Positions 54,923 to 64,000 of a stretch of 64,000 nucleotides of DNA are shown here, one piece after another. This stretch comes from Steromphala cineraria (lineage: Eukaryota; Mollusca; Gastropoda; Trochida; Trochidae): contig OU744731.1 of assembly GCA_916613615.1 (NCBI GenBank), positions 59,898,289-59,962,288 on the forward strand, read 5' to 3'. The first letter of the stretch is position 1, and each line of letters starts with the position of its first letter. Below the pieces are notes generated by a model. It had not been told where the DNA came from and did no database searches. It saw only the letters and a program-made list of their open reading frames with translations. The position numbers were made by a program, and so were the translations under genes.

Positions 54923-56470
54923 TGTGATAGGTTTACAGACAAGAACTAGTTGTATTTGTAGGTGACTTTTTAAAAATGTTAATTCACAACTCTTATAGTG
55001 AACAAATTTGGCTGCTATTCCGACCATTTTTATTGCTTGAATAATAATTTTATATATTCATATGTGAAGAAAGAGAAATATATGATGACTTAAATTTGAC
55101 AATGAGTAGGGACAATTCATACATAAATTCATAGATATCAAGTTTATTTTAAAGGAAAGTAAAGGAAATAATAGCTCATTTTAAACTTAATTAGGCAATT
55201 ATGGTCATTGAAGGTCAAATGTGTGTAGTATCTTTAGGAGATAAACCTACTGTGTTTTTTTTAATGTTCGTGGTCTAACGTAGATTCGATACCTGTTGAT
55301 GTCATTCGGAGCCGAACTTATTAATTATAAAAGTTCAAATGAATTGAATGGAGAATGACGTAAATGGAAATATATGATCCAATTGCATATCCATAACTGG
55401 CAAATATACATACTTCTGTTTAAGGAGATATGATACGTTGTGTTTTAACATCTTGTTAAAATGAAAGTAAGCACAATATAATATACACGAAAATTATGAA
55501 GTCCTTCCATATTGGCAGATAATGTTTGGATTATATAGACTCATGAAGAATTAATCCGTTGGACACATATGTCATACAAAACCATAAATTTAGGTCAGCA
55601 CACATGTTTCATATCTGAAATGTGTATGACAATAACTAACTGCATGTTTACGGTCATGTTGATGTATTGTTTAATTGCACGATATAAACAACTATATTTC
55701 AAGCACTGCAATATAGGATATGTAATAGATACAATATGTTCATTTATTAACTTTAAGAGTTATACGATAGATTATGAAATATATCTAAGATTCATACCGA
55801 AATTCAAATGAAGGAAATCTAATACCAGATAGTTTAAAATCAAGTTTACAACCGTTTTTATTGATTCCTCACGTGAAAAGAGGCAAGAAATGGCCCAGTA
55901 ACGTGAAAAATCAATAAAGAAGTTGTTATCCATAACATTTGTCTTGTATTATCACACCAACTTCTAAATGCCTTTTAAAATTTTAAGTAAAGCACAGTTT
56001 TCGATTTGCAAAATGGAGTTTTAAGGACAGAAAGTAGCCCTGATACACAACTGTGTATCAATTTAATGGGAAAATGTTATAAGGTGTTGGCAAATTACGT
56101 TCTCTAGATTCCAAATAACTATATTATGAAAATTATTACTTTTAATTTCCTAGACTCAATCTAATTTAGGCCACAGTAATTTTACATACATGTAGGCCTA
56201 ATTGTCTGAAAACGTCTCTTCCGTTTTAAGATTTTAAATTGATTTTTTTTCTATTGAATTTAACTATAGAGACTGGCCTGCAAAACAAATTAGGCCTAAA
56301 TTGATTGATACATACGGGGCAACTTTAATTATTAAAAATTCTTATGTTATTATTTCTTCCTAGATTCAGCAATAGTACGTCAATTAAGAAGGATTTGTAT
56401 TTACGTCACATTATCATCTTTTTGTATTATGTTGAGACTTGATTAAGGATTTGATGATTATTTTATTACA
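54923..56470. other. Intergenic, no gene seen
   Basis: Long AT-rich stretch with no repeat I could place and no convincing frame. Confidence 0.45.
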
Positions 56471-56479
56471 ATCAGAACG

Positions 56480-56655
56480 TAAACAAGGGCAGATAACTCG
56501 TGCGCGACGTAAGGAGGCGCTGACGCGGCGACAAGAATGGCTGCCAACAACATTGTGACATGAATTCTAAATTGACTTCATTGTAGTGTAGTAATAGTGC
56601 CACAAAGAAAAGAACTTTACGCGAAGGGGCGGACGGACAGTTGAATGAGTGACTT
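56480..56655 (+). promoter_or_regulatory. CpG-richer segment, candidate promoter and 5' UTR exon
   Basis: AGATAACTCGTGCGCGACGT and GCGCTGACGCGGCGACAAG stand out from the AT-rich surroundings. An 8-codon uORF (MAANNIVT) starts in the context AAGAATGG at about 56535. GTAATA after GACTTG at about 56656 could be a donor to the exon at 61442. Purely inferential. Confidence 0.3.
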
Positions 56656-56699
56656 GGTAATATTTTTTTTTCTTAACGTGCATTTTCAAAAGTTGTCCA

Positions 56700-57407
56700 T
56701 CGACAAATCAGTGACACGAGCGAAGGGTCAAAATCTGAATAACATCTCTCAAGCACGTTGTTGTGCTGTCGCTGTGAAAGATGTTAAATTTTGATGACCT
56801 TTATTTTAAGTTGTTGTAATATCGAATGCATGAGGGTAGCTTTGGATGATAAATGACCGTGTATCAATTCTCTTTAGTCGAAAATTACACTGCCCATGGC
56901 AAAGGAAATTCGAGATCATAAAAGGCAGATTTTATCATCGTCACTAGAGATGCAACAGCTAAAAACACGTTCACCTGCTTTTAGGGCTCATTTTGAGTTT
57001 GCATTTTTGTCGAATGGATATATTGATGTATTTAAATTCATTATAACCATTTATAGAAATTATTGTATCAATATTAGCAATGGAGCGTTTACAGTCTAGC
57101 TACAGCCACCTGGTTATTACTGAAGTAAGTTATAAGTCAAAATAAGGAGATAAAGCATTTTTTTTTGTGGATGATTTTGAATATACAAAACAATAGAAGA
57201 TAAACATTCGATGAAATCTCACAATTTGTATATATTTTTTTTCAAAAGAAGGTCAGTGTATGTATTTAAGAACATCTTATCAATAACAACAAATAATTGT
57301 AGAAATGATGTTACAGACACAATTTGTATGCACTTATTTTCAAACCAAATGTCTAATACTACAACATTAGGGTGAAAAATTCACGATGTTGCCAGTAATG
57401 GTGTCAG
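56700..57407. other. Intergenic or intronic, no gene seen
   Basis: The 67-codon frame at 56896 has a fair start context (CCCATGGCA) and begins MAKEIRDHKRQILSSSLEMQ, but its second half is AT-drift; I do not call it. Confidence 0.35.
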
Positions 57408-57611
57408 TTAAAGGGACACTCCTATAAGTATTTTTTGTGATTTGCTTTTGTGCTCTTCTTTATCAAGTTGTCAAATATGAATCAATAAAATTCTGACTCC
57501 AGTTAGATGTTTCAACCTTGTTTTATAATCATATATTAATAGCGATTATATGCATAATCTGAAATGACCCCTTGAATTTCATTTACACAATAAATAGGAC
57601 TGTACCTTTAT
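57408..57611 (+). mobile_element. TTAA MITE family D, about 200 bp
   Basis: Left TTAA then AGGGACACTCCTAT; right end, read inward, AGGTACAGTCCTAT after TTAT. Short imperfect inverted ends, no coding capacity. Related sequence at 40047-40100. Confidence 0.6.
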
Positions 57612-57684
57612 CAACACTGATTGGATAATTTAAAATAACAAGATGATGTCCCCGGTTATAGAGGATATTATATGAGTGTCCATG

Positions 57685-57789
57685 ACATACTTTGTTTACA
57701 ACAAGCATGCCTAAATATTAGTATTTCCCGAGCGAGAGCGAGGGATATACTGATATTTAGGCACGAATGTCGAAAACATAGTATGCATG
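57685..57789. repeat. Large hairpin with about 48-bp arms
   Basis: Left arm CATACTTTGTTT ... GCCTAAATATTAGTAT and right arm ATACTGATATTTAGGC ... AAACATAGTATG pair with few mismatches. The loop is the GC-rich GAGCGAGAGCGAGGG. Comparable in plan to the hairpin at 50337-50466. Confidence 0.8.
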
Positions 57790-57959
57790 ATAAATTCTGT
57801 TTATTACCATAGTCCGAAAATTAAAGAAAATACTCAAAACCTACTTCTCTGAATGGGCGGACCAGCAGCCGTCGACCCGTATAGATTGTGACGTCATAGG
57901 TCATCACAGCACTGTTTTTAAAATGATGTCACAATGAAAAGGTGATATTTTGCACTAGG

Positions 57960-58370
57960 GCAACATATGGAAAATATGAACTTGGGTATGACTACCCTCA
58001 TGGGTAATAAGAAATGTTTGCTGTGCTAAGGTCAAGGTCACAAAGTAAAAAATGATGATCTCATCTGAAAGGTCTTATGATATACACATGGGAAATATCA
58101 AAGGTCTATCGCTATCCAATCACAATTTATGGCCAAGGTTAAAGTTTTCGAAAAATGCTTGCTCTGCAATGGTCAAGGTGACAAAGGTAAAAAAATATGA
58201 CCTCATCTAAAAGGTGTTATCATAATAGATGCACATGTGAAATATCAAAGGTCTACCCCAAAGCAATCAAAAGTTATGACCAAAGTTTTTTGTGACAGAC
58301 AGATGGACAGGGCAAAAAACATTACCGGTATACCCCTGGAATCTCCGATTCGGGGGCAAAAAAAATTTGA
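57960..58370 (+). repeat. Dispersed repeat with two ~142-bp units
   Basis: GGTCAAGGTCACAAAG at about 58029 and GGTCAAGGTGACAAAGG at about 58171, each followed by GACCTCATCT-like and GAAATATCAAAGGTCTA segments. It closes with GTGACAGACAGATGGACAGG and a run GGGGGCAAAAAAAA. Resembles a repeat class common in molluscs, from memory. Confidence 0.7.
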
Positions 58371-59307
58371 TATTTTTATTTGTACACAAACCATGGCTTA
58401 AAGTATCAACATTGTTTTTCACATTTATGGCAATGATCAAATAGTACTGTACATATCCATTATCATAATCATCAATGACATCGTTGCAGGGGACTGTTGA
58501 GCTTAAAACTTGAGAAAGGTAAAAAAAAGTCCTTCTTTCAAGTTTGCCATGATTGATGAAGTAGATTGTTGATTAAAATCATCCTTGTCGTCCTTATTGA
58601 TTTGGATAATAGCAGGCTTTATTATAATTGTTTTGCTCTCAACAACTGTGACGCAAAAATCTCTGCTCTGTTGGAAAATCTGTGACAAGATAATGAGTGC
58701 AAATGTCAGGATTGCATGCTGACGTCGATTATCAATACCAACTCGATGATGACCTGTGGATGAATGACAAAATCCCTTTATCAAGACATATGATCTTCCT
58801 ATCGGTCTGCATATTTTGTTATTACATTGGATCTCGACATAAAAAAATTCTTGTTTCATACGGCAATATCATCCTGAGGGAAGATGTGTTTGTCTGGTGT
58901 TTCATCAGAAAAAATATGTTTTTATTTGTTCGCCAAAAGGGCTGTTTTTTTAAAACAATCAAGATAGTGTGATCCCAAATATGACGTTGTTTCATTTGTA
59001 CACTATCTTAGAATCTAAATGGCATTTATATCTCACTGAAGAGTTTGCGATTGCTCATTTGGGCACATTTTGATCCATTAGATTGGGTGAATTTTTGTAT
59101 GGTCAAAAGAAATAGAGATGATTCACATGCTATTGCGAAGAGATTCATGTGTTGATAAAAATAACAAGATATCTTTGCATTATCCTATCAAAGAAAATCA
59201 GTTGTCTTGGCAGGGTAGTAAGTTCAGCACATAAATCAAGAAATACACTTGTCGCTAATGACTGTGTGATATTACCCAGGCATTTAGTTACTTAACCTCT
59301 TTACTCA

Positions 59308-59515
59308 ATCATGGAGCATAAGGTCGCAACAAGATTTCTCCATCCAGCACAGTCCTTAGCCTCTGTCTCTGTCTCACCCCAGATGATTCCGATCTTGCCA
59401 CACTCTGCCTCTACTGTTCATCTCAACGTTGTTTTTGGTCTTCCTTGGGGTCTTTTTCCCTTGTGGCGTCCATCGTAGCGCAGTCCGTGTGATGTTGTTC
59501 AAGGGCTTTCCTAGA
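59308..59515 (-). pseudogene. Old LINE ORF2 C-terminal fragment
   Basis: Minus strand reads ALRWTPQGKRPQGRPKTTLR, a stop, then TVEAECGKIGIIWGETETEA and WRNLVATLC. This is the very conserved tail of another LINE lineage (usual form 'RWTPEGKRKRGRPKTTWRRT ... WRSLVAALC'). One in-frame stop and no other domains nearby. Confidence 0.8.
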
Positions 59516-59973
59516 ACGTGGCATAGTCATCTCCAGCATCTAGGGATTAGGAAGGGCAGTTTACTATTGATATAAGGGCAATGGCCCCTTTAAAATGCAG
59601 AAAATTACTAAAAGCCATGAAAATGGCCCATTGTCAAAAGTGTCCTTCCCAATCACTGAATGTCTGTGTGATCTGTTGAATGATGCAGGTGGATTGGTTT
59701 TCGTTCAGCAGGTCTTTGTTGGAGATTACCCAGGCATTGTTCGACCATAAATTGAATCACTAAGTTGACCGAGGAAGATTGGGACGTTTGATGATATATC
59801 AACATCTTTGATTTAACTATAACTTTTATTATATAACTTTTCTGCCTCACGAGATGAGATAAACATAGTATTTGTCAAGAAAACACACATTTTCTATTTA
59901 TTTTATGATTTTATCGTTGTATTTCTAACAAAATTTAAGTGCATTTACGTTGAGTCGGCTCCACAGAGAGCCC

Positions 59974-59999
59974 GTCGCCAAAGCAACAATATGACGTCA
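59974..59999. promoter_or_regulatory. RFX X-box next to a CRE
   Basis: GTCGCC-AA-AGCAAC fits the X-box consensus (GTNRCC, 0-3 bases, RGYAAC) exactly. Four bases on is a perfect CRE, TGACGTCA (59992-59999). A second CRE lies at 60032-60039. Position is 1.5 kb upstream of the coding exon at 61497. Confidence 0.5.
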
Positions 60000-60049
60000 T
60001 GAGCGTGTCATTTCGCCAGAGCATTGTTCGATGACGTCAGGTCATTGTT

Positions 60050-60113
60050 GTTATCAGTCACTAGTGATTGATAACACGTTCCATTGTTATTGTCACTAGT
60101 GACTGATAACACG
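60050..60113. repeat. Pair of mirrored palindromes around CACTAGTG
   Basis: TTATCAGTCACTAGTGATTG (60051 on, completed by ATAACA) and its near complement TTATTGTCACTAGTGACTGA (60089 on). Each is a near palindrome, and the two are inverted copies of each other, so the segment can form alternative cruciforms. Confidence 0.75.
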
Positions 60114-60600
60114 GTTTACTGTCATTGATAGATCTCGGTATTTCACCGCCAATCATATAATAAATATATATATATAGCTTCTGATACCTTTTGTTCTTGG
60201 TCAAGAGAAGCCATGAAATTTTAATCCTTAAACACTGCTAGAATAAGATTCATTGAACTCGTACAGGAACTCTTTGAGACATTGATAGTTGCAATAGTTT
60301 GAATACTTGAGATGTTCGTAAAATTCTCCGTTAATTTATATGTACCGTGTTTCTTTAATTACACGTCTGCTTTGAATCGGTAGGTGCAGTTGCATATGGT
60401 TTCTGGAGAAAAAAAAAATTGCCTTAATTAAACGCCGGGTAAACCAAACTTAGATGTAAATCTCCCTTCATTTTTTCTTGGAATATCTCAATTTTCTTAG
60501 AAATGATCTGAACGGTATTTTTTATTACAAAATAAACGCATGCCTAAAATAGATGCCTATACTGTAGACTGTCAGGAAATAATAGACACCCCACATGAAA

Positions 60601-61104
60601 TTAAAGTGACACAGAGTATCTTTCTTAAAATTTTATTTGGTTTTGATAAGCTACAAAATATCTTATATGCTGATTGAAGTTCATATCTTATCACTGGACT
60701 TGCAAATATATCCATTTATGCATAATATCTCTTAAATGCTTGATTTTATGGAAAAATCAAGAAAACATCTCAAATACATTAAATATTTGAAATTATGCAT
60801 CCAATTAATCTACCTATTACCGGTAGTTACAATACCTAATAAACAGTATTGTATCGAATATATCTTCATGTCAGCTTATGACAAGGTTTCAAAATTACGT
60901 TTGGCGAATTTGCGTGCCCCACTTGAGCCACATTGTCCGGTTTTCGATCAAAATCCCGACTTTGAATGGCCGTATTTTCGCTCAAATTTACGGATTGACC
61001 TTTAACTTGTTATTTTCAGTAACAGTTAGTGGTTCTCGATGTGATAACATCGATTTCAAAATTTGACATATGTGATCCTATCAACATGCTCTGTGTCTCT
61101 TGAA
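60601..61104 (-). mobile_element. TTAA MITE family C, copy 2, inverted
   Basis: Left TTAA (60601-60604) followed by AGTGACACAGAGTATC; right end CTCTGTGTCTCT with TTAA mutated to TTGA. Reverse complement of the copy at 23648 over its full length with modest divergence. Frames at 60736-61066 derive from it. Confidence 0.82.
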
Positions 61105-61441
61105 ATGCAGTAAACATATGTTTATCCTTGTCTTTGTACTGAAAAAGATAAACTCTATAATGTAATCGTTTCATTTTGTGTGGCATTCATGAAGTTGATA
61201 ACCGGAATAAAGACCATGTAATGAATATACTAGACATTATTTGACATAGATTAAACTTGTTTGACAAGAGCATTTGAATAATAAAAAAATTTAATTACTA
61301 AGGCAGAATATAATGATGAATATTCATAAACATGTTCTAATTTCTCACTGGTCTATTTTCTGGTTGAAACATAAATCAGGGAATCTTTTATGCCCTTTCA
61401 GATATTTTAGTTAGTTTCTTATTATTTTCTGTTTATTTTAG

Positions 61442-61632
61442 GTGTATTCTGTGATGGGTTTGTAGCAGAAGGGTTTGACAGACACACAGAGACATAATGT
61501 CGCGCAACAAAGGTGAAGCCGTCGCGCTCACAACGTTCGGGAAACTCAACACAGACGATGACGTCAATATGGTCACTAATAGCTTGTACGAAAATCCATG
61601 GAAGAATTCTCCCAAAAGGAACGGGACACAAG
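61442..61632 (+). CDS. First coding exon of an unrecognised gene (partial; continues beyond the window)
   Basis: The acceptor TTTATTTTAG (ending 61441) precedes a 55-bp 5' UTR part. ATG is at 61497 and the open stretch runs to CAAG at 61632, before donor GTAAAC. It encodes MSRNKGEAVALTTFGKLNTD then DDVNMVTNSLYENPWKNSPK and a few residues more, ending in phase 1. G+C and codon use are higher than in the surroundings, which supports real coding. The polar N-terminus could be the cytoplasmic start of a membrane or signalling protein, but I recognise no family. No following exon found before 64000. Confidence 0.55.
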
Positions 61633-61865
61633 GTAAACATTCATATATGATACTTACCTGACTTCTTATGTTATCCAGCAAAATTTTATGATAGTGAATG
61701 GATCTGTTGTTAAAATGTCAGGCTTGAAAAATCACATTCAAAAGTTTTCTATGTATATGAAGTAATATCATTATCAATGGACAATGTAACATTGTGACTG
61801 CTGGTTCAAGGCAAACATTTTGACAATATGTCTTGCATGTATACCTTAAACATATAATGTTTAAC

Positions 61866-62235
61866 TTAAAGGGGCAGTAGCTTGTTTTTAGGGGGAATAT
61901 AAGGTGATGTCAGGAAAATGAAAATTAATAGTTCCAATTGAAAGCCCATAATATTATATTTAAACTAAATGGAGCATTAATAATTCGAATATATAGCATA
62001 AAGTTTAGCCATGAGAATCCTTTTTCTTACACAAAATGAATTAAAGGTGTTCACAAAAAATGGCCGCCAATGGATTTTATGAGAATCTGCATACTTTGTT
62101 CCCTGACTATGGATGATTGGCTTGTGAAAGAAGATTTTTGACACTGTCAAAATAATACATTTGGCATTAACTTACAATTATCAGTGAAAATTTTAAGATA
62201 TAAAATTATCAAAAAACGTGCTACTGCCCCTTTAA
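61866..62235 (+). mobile_element. TTAA MITE family A, first of a back-to-back pair
   Basis: Termini AGGGGCAGTAGCTTG (CTTG instead of CACG) and intact right end. Shares its right TTAA with the next element. Probably intronic in the gene starting at 61497. Confidence 0.88.
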
Positions 62236-62601
62236 AGGGGCAGTAGCTTGTTTTTGACAATTTTATATTTTCCATTTTTCAGTGATAGTTGTATATATGT
62301 ATTACTTTGATATTGTCAAAAATCTAATTACACAAACCAATAATCCAGAGTCAGGGAACAAATTATAAAGATTCACATAAAATCTATTGGCAGCCATTTT
62401 TGTATAAACACCTTTTATTCATCTTGTGTAAGAAAAGGAATCGCATGGCTTTACTTTACATTATATATTTATATTTATATATATTTTGATTTTTACTGCT
62501 TCATTTAGTTTTAATACATTGTATTTAGATTGGAACTATTTATTTTCATTTCCCTGACATCACCTTATATTTTCCCTAAAAACGTGCTACTGCCCCTTTA
62601 A
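62232..62601 (-). mobile_element. TTAA MITE family A, second of a back-to-back pair, inverted
   Basis: Starts at the shared TTAA 62232-62235 and ends with CGTGCTACTGCCCC and TTAA 62598-62601. It is more diverged than its neighbour and also has GTAGCTTG at the shared side. Confidence 0.87.
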
Positions 62602-62895
62602 AGTGACATAGACTATGTTTTCACCATGTAAGTATTTTCAATTATTTTGAGTTGTTTGATTTAACAAAAAAAATGGCTTTGCTTATTCAGGGATTATAAA
62701 AACTGCAAGTCCTAGAACACTGACTTACGTAAATATACCTTTGAATCTCGATTGAATTCACTAAAAACTCAATGTTTTGCCTTTCAGAAAATTTACTACC
62801 AAAGTGGCATGACTTACATGCTTAGTTCTGTGACTTGGTGCAAAAAAAACGGCTGTTAGTCCACGTTTCAGTGACCCTCTTTTTAACCATGTAAT

Positions 62896-64000
62896 TTAAA
62901 GGGGCAGTAGCACGTTTTTAGGGGGAATATAAGGTGATGTCAGGAAAATGAAAATTAATGGTTCCAATTGAAAGACAATGTATTTAAACTAAATGAAGCA
63001 GTAATAATTCCAATACATTACGTAAAGTTTAGCCATTCAGTGATTTTGAGCCTCAACTGAGTTCATAAGTCACTGACCAGTTGTTTAACAAAACTTCCGG
63101 TCACTGGCACGTAACAAGAAGTCTCAAAATTTAAAAGAGAAAGTGCTAGTTTAGCAAGCTGGCCTTTTTTTGCAACCAGTTACTAGTTTTAGCATATTCA
63201 ATAGCATTTGCAACAAGTTATAATTTCAAAGCGTTGAAAAATATCAATACTCATCCTGGCATCCAAAACATAATGCAAAAGTTAATATTAAACAATATTG
63301 AAATCTTAATTGCAAGGCCCAATTGAGGTTTGGTTGTAACATTATTCAACAATAATTCCTAAGGTCCTTTAAAATTATAAATGATGTTCAGACACTGATA
63401 AATACTTTCGAGAAATATTTTATCCCTCTGCAAAACTGGTCTAATCTGATATCTTTAACAGCAAATCATAATATGAGAAAACTTTGTAACATTTCTTTAT
63501 GCGACATGAAGTAAGTGGAATTTCGATTTCTGAAGTTTTCATAAATCATTATCTGCTAAAAAAGTATTGAGTTTTATATATTTTTTGATAATTTGAACCA
63601 AAGCAAATGAAAGCTAACTTGTAGATATGAACAATATAAATGGTGAAATTGTGTATTTTTTCAAATGTTGCTTTCTATATAGACTTCTTTTATTATATTG
63701 TTTAAAAACATTTGATTGAGACCAGTTTTAGGAAGAAATCTATGGTCACAAGACCATTCAGTAATCAAAATAAAAAGTCAATTAGGATTTTTACTGGTCA
63801 TAGACCTCTGACCAGTGACGATCTGAAACACTGGGCCATGCGCTTGTTTTTTCTTACACAAATTGAATTAAAGGTGTTCACACAAAATGGCTGCCAGTGG
63901 ATTAAACTGGATTGAAACTTCATACTTTGTCCTCTGACTATGGATGATTGGTTTGTGTAGTGATAGTTTTGTCACTGTCAAAAAAATACATTAAGCATTA
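62896..64000 (+). mobile_element. TTAA MITE family A, split by a hAT-like insertion; runs off the window
   Basis: Left part 62896-63037 up to TTTAGCCATT; resumes at about 63834 with GGCCATGCGC and continues through TTTGTCCTCTGACTATGG to the end of the window, where the right terminus is cut off. Confidence 0.87.
63038..63833. mobile_element. hAT-like non-autonomous element inserted in a MITE
   Basis: 796 bp. Left end CAGTGATTTTGAGCCTC; right end read inward CAGTGTTTCAGATCGTC. CAGTG ends are typical of hAT elements. Both ends also carry subterminal TGACCAGT motifs. The interrupted host MITE shows GCCAT on both sides, consistent with a target duplication, though a clean 8-bp repeat is not visible. 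No transposase frame. Confidence 0.6.

Noticed and set aside
58503..58972. 118- and 91-codon frames on opposite strands
   Set aside because: They overlap each other, have no motif, and lie in AT-rich sequence.

Overview
This is a stretch of an invertebrate animal genome, AT-rich and packed with repeats. The gene structure is eukaryotic: short exons with GT-AG introns. A marine lophotrochozoan, most likely a mollusc, is my best guess. The grounds are the repeated GGGAGATAA-type motifs, the (CCGT)n-plus-'GGTCAAGGTCAC' repeats, the 'GACGTTAAACTCC' repeat tail and 2A-bearing LINEs. This is inference; no single marker proves it. Very little of the window is host coding sequence. Nearly everything is transposon derived, and transposons lie inside other transposons.

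Region by region: (1) 0.8-5.1 kb holds a five-exon gene for a hydroxylysine-kinase-like (APH-fold) small-molecule kinase. Its third exon sits at the edge of a 185-bp tandem duplication that copied the front of that exon. (2) 5.3-14 kb is intergenic: a Mutator-like MITE with 9-bp target duplications, a foldback element of CCTAGG palindromes, a TTAA-flanked MITE with 20+-bp terminal repeats, and a broken Tc1-like transposase on the minus strand. (3) 14.8-19.6 kb holds a nearly full-length non-LTR retrotransposon on the minus strand. ORF1 (hydrophobic leader, 2A-like GDIELNPGP, coiled coil, L1-ORF1-like domain) is followed in the same frame, across one UAG, by an endonuclease/reverse transcriptase ORF2 that carries two single-base frameshifts. 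(4) 20-30 kb holds decayed Tc1 and LINE pieces and more MITEs. (5) 30.3-36.2 kb holds the most striking object: a Tc1-like transposase split by a 5.3-kb minisatellite of about 120 units (43 and 46 bp). Each unit is an out-of-frame copy of the transposase's own GRP (AT-hook-like) linker. (6) 36.7-55 kb holds many MITE copies, a palindrome-headed element inside a 75-82-bp satellite, a purine-only tract, and a Mutator-like element (10-bp TSD, FLYWCH-like remnant) carrying a captured LINE ORF2 tail and inserted in a MITE. (7) 56.4-61.6 kb holds what looks like the 5' end of a second host gene (coding exon at 61497-61632) with an RFX X-box/CRE cluster 1.5 kb upstream. (8) 61.8-64 kb holds more MITEs, one interrupted by a hAT-like element.

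The dominant repeat is one TTAA-flanked MITE family (called A here), present about 25 times. Many apparent 60-90-residue reading frames in the window are only translations of this MITE and should not be taken as genes. Three further unrelated TTAA-flanked families (B, C, D) point to past piggyBac-type activity.
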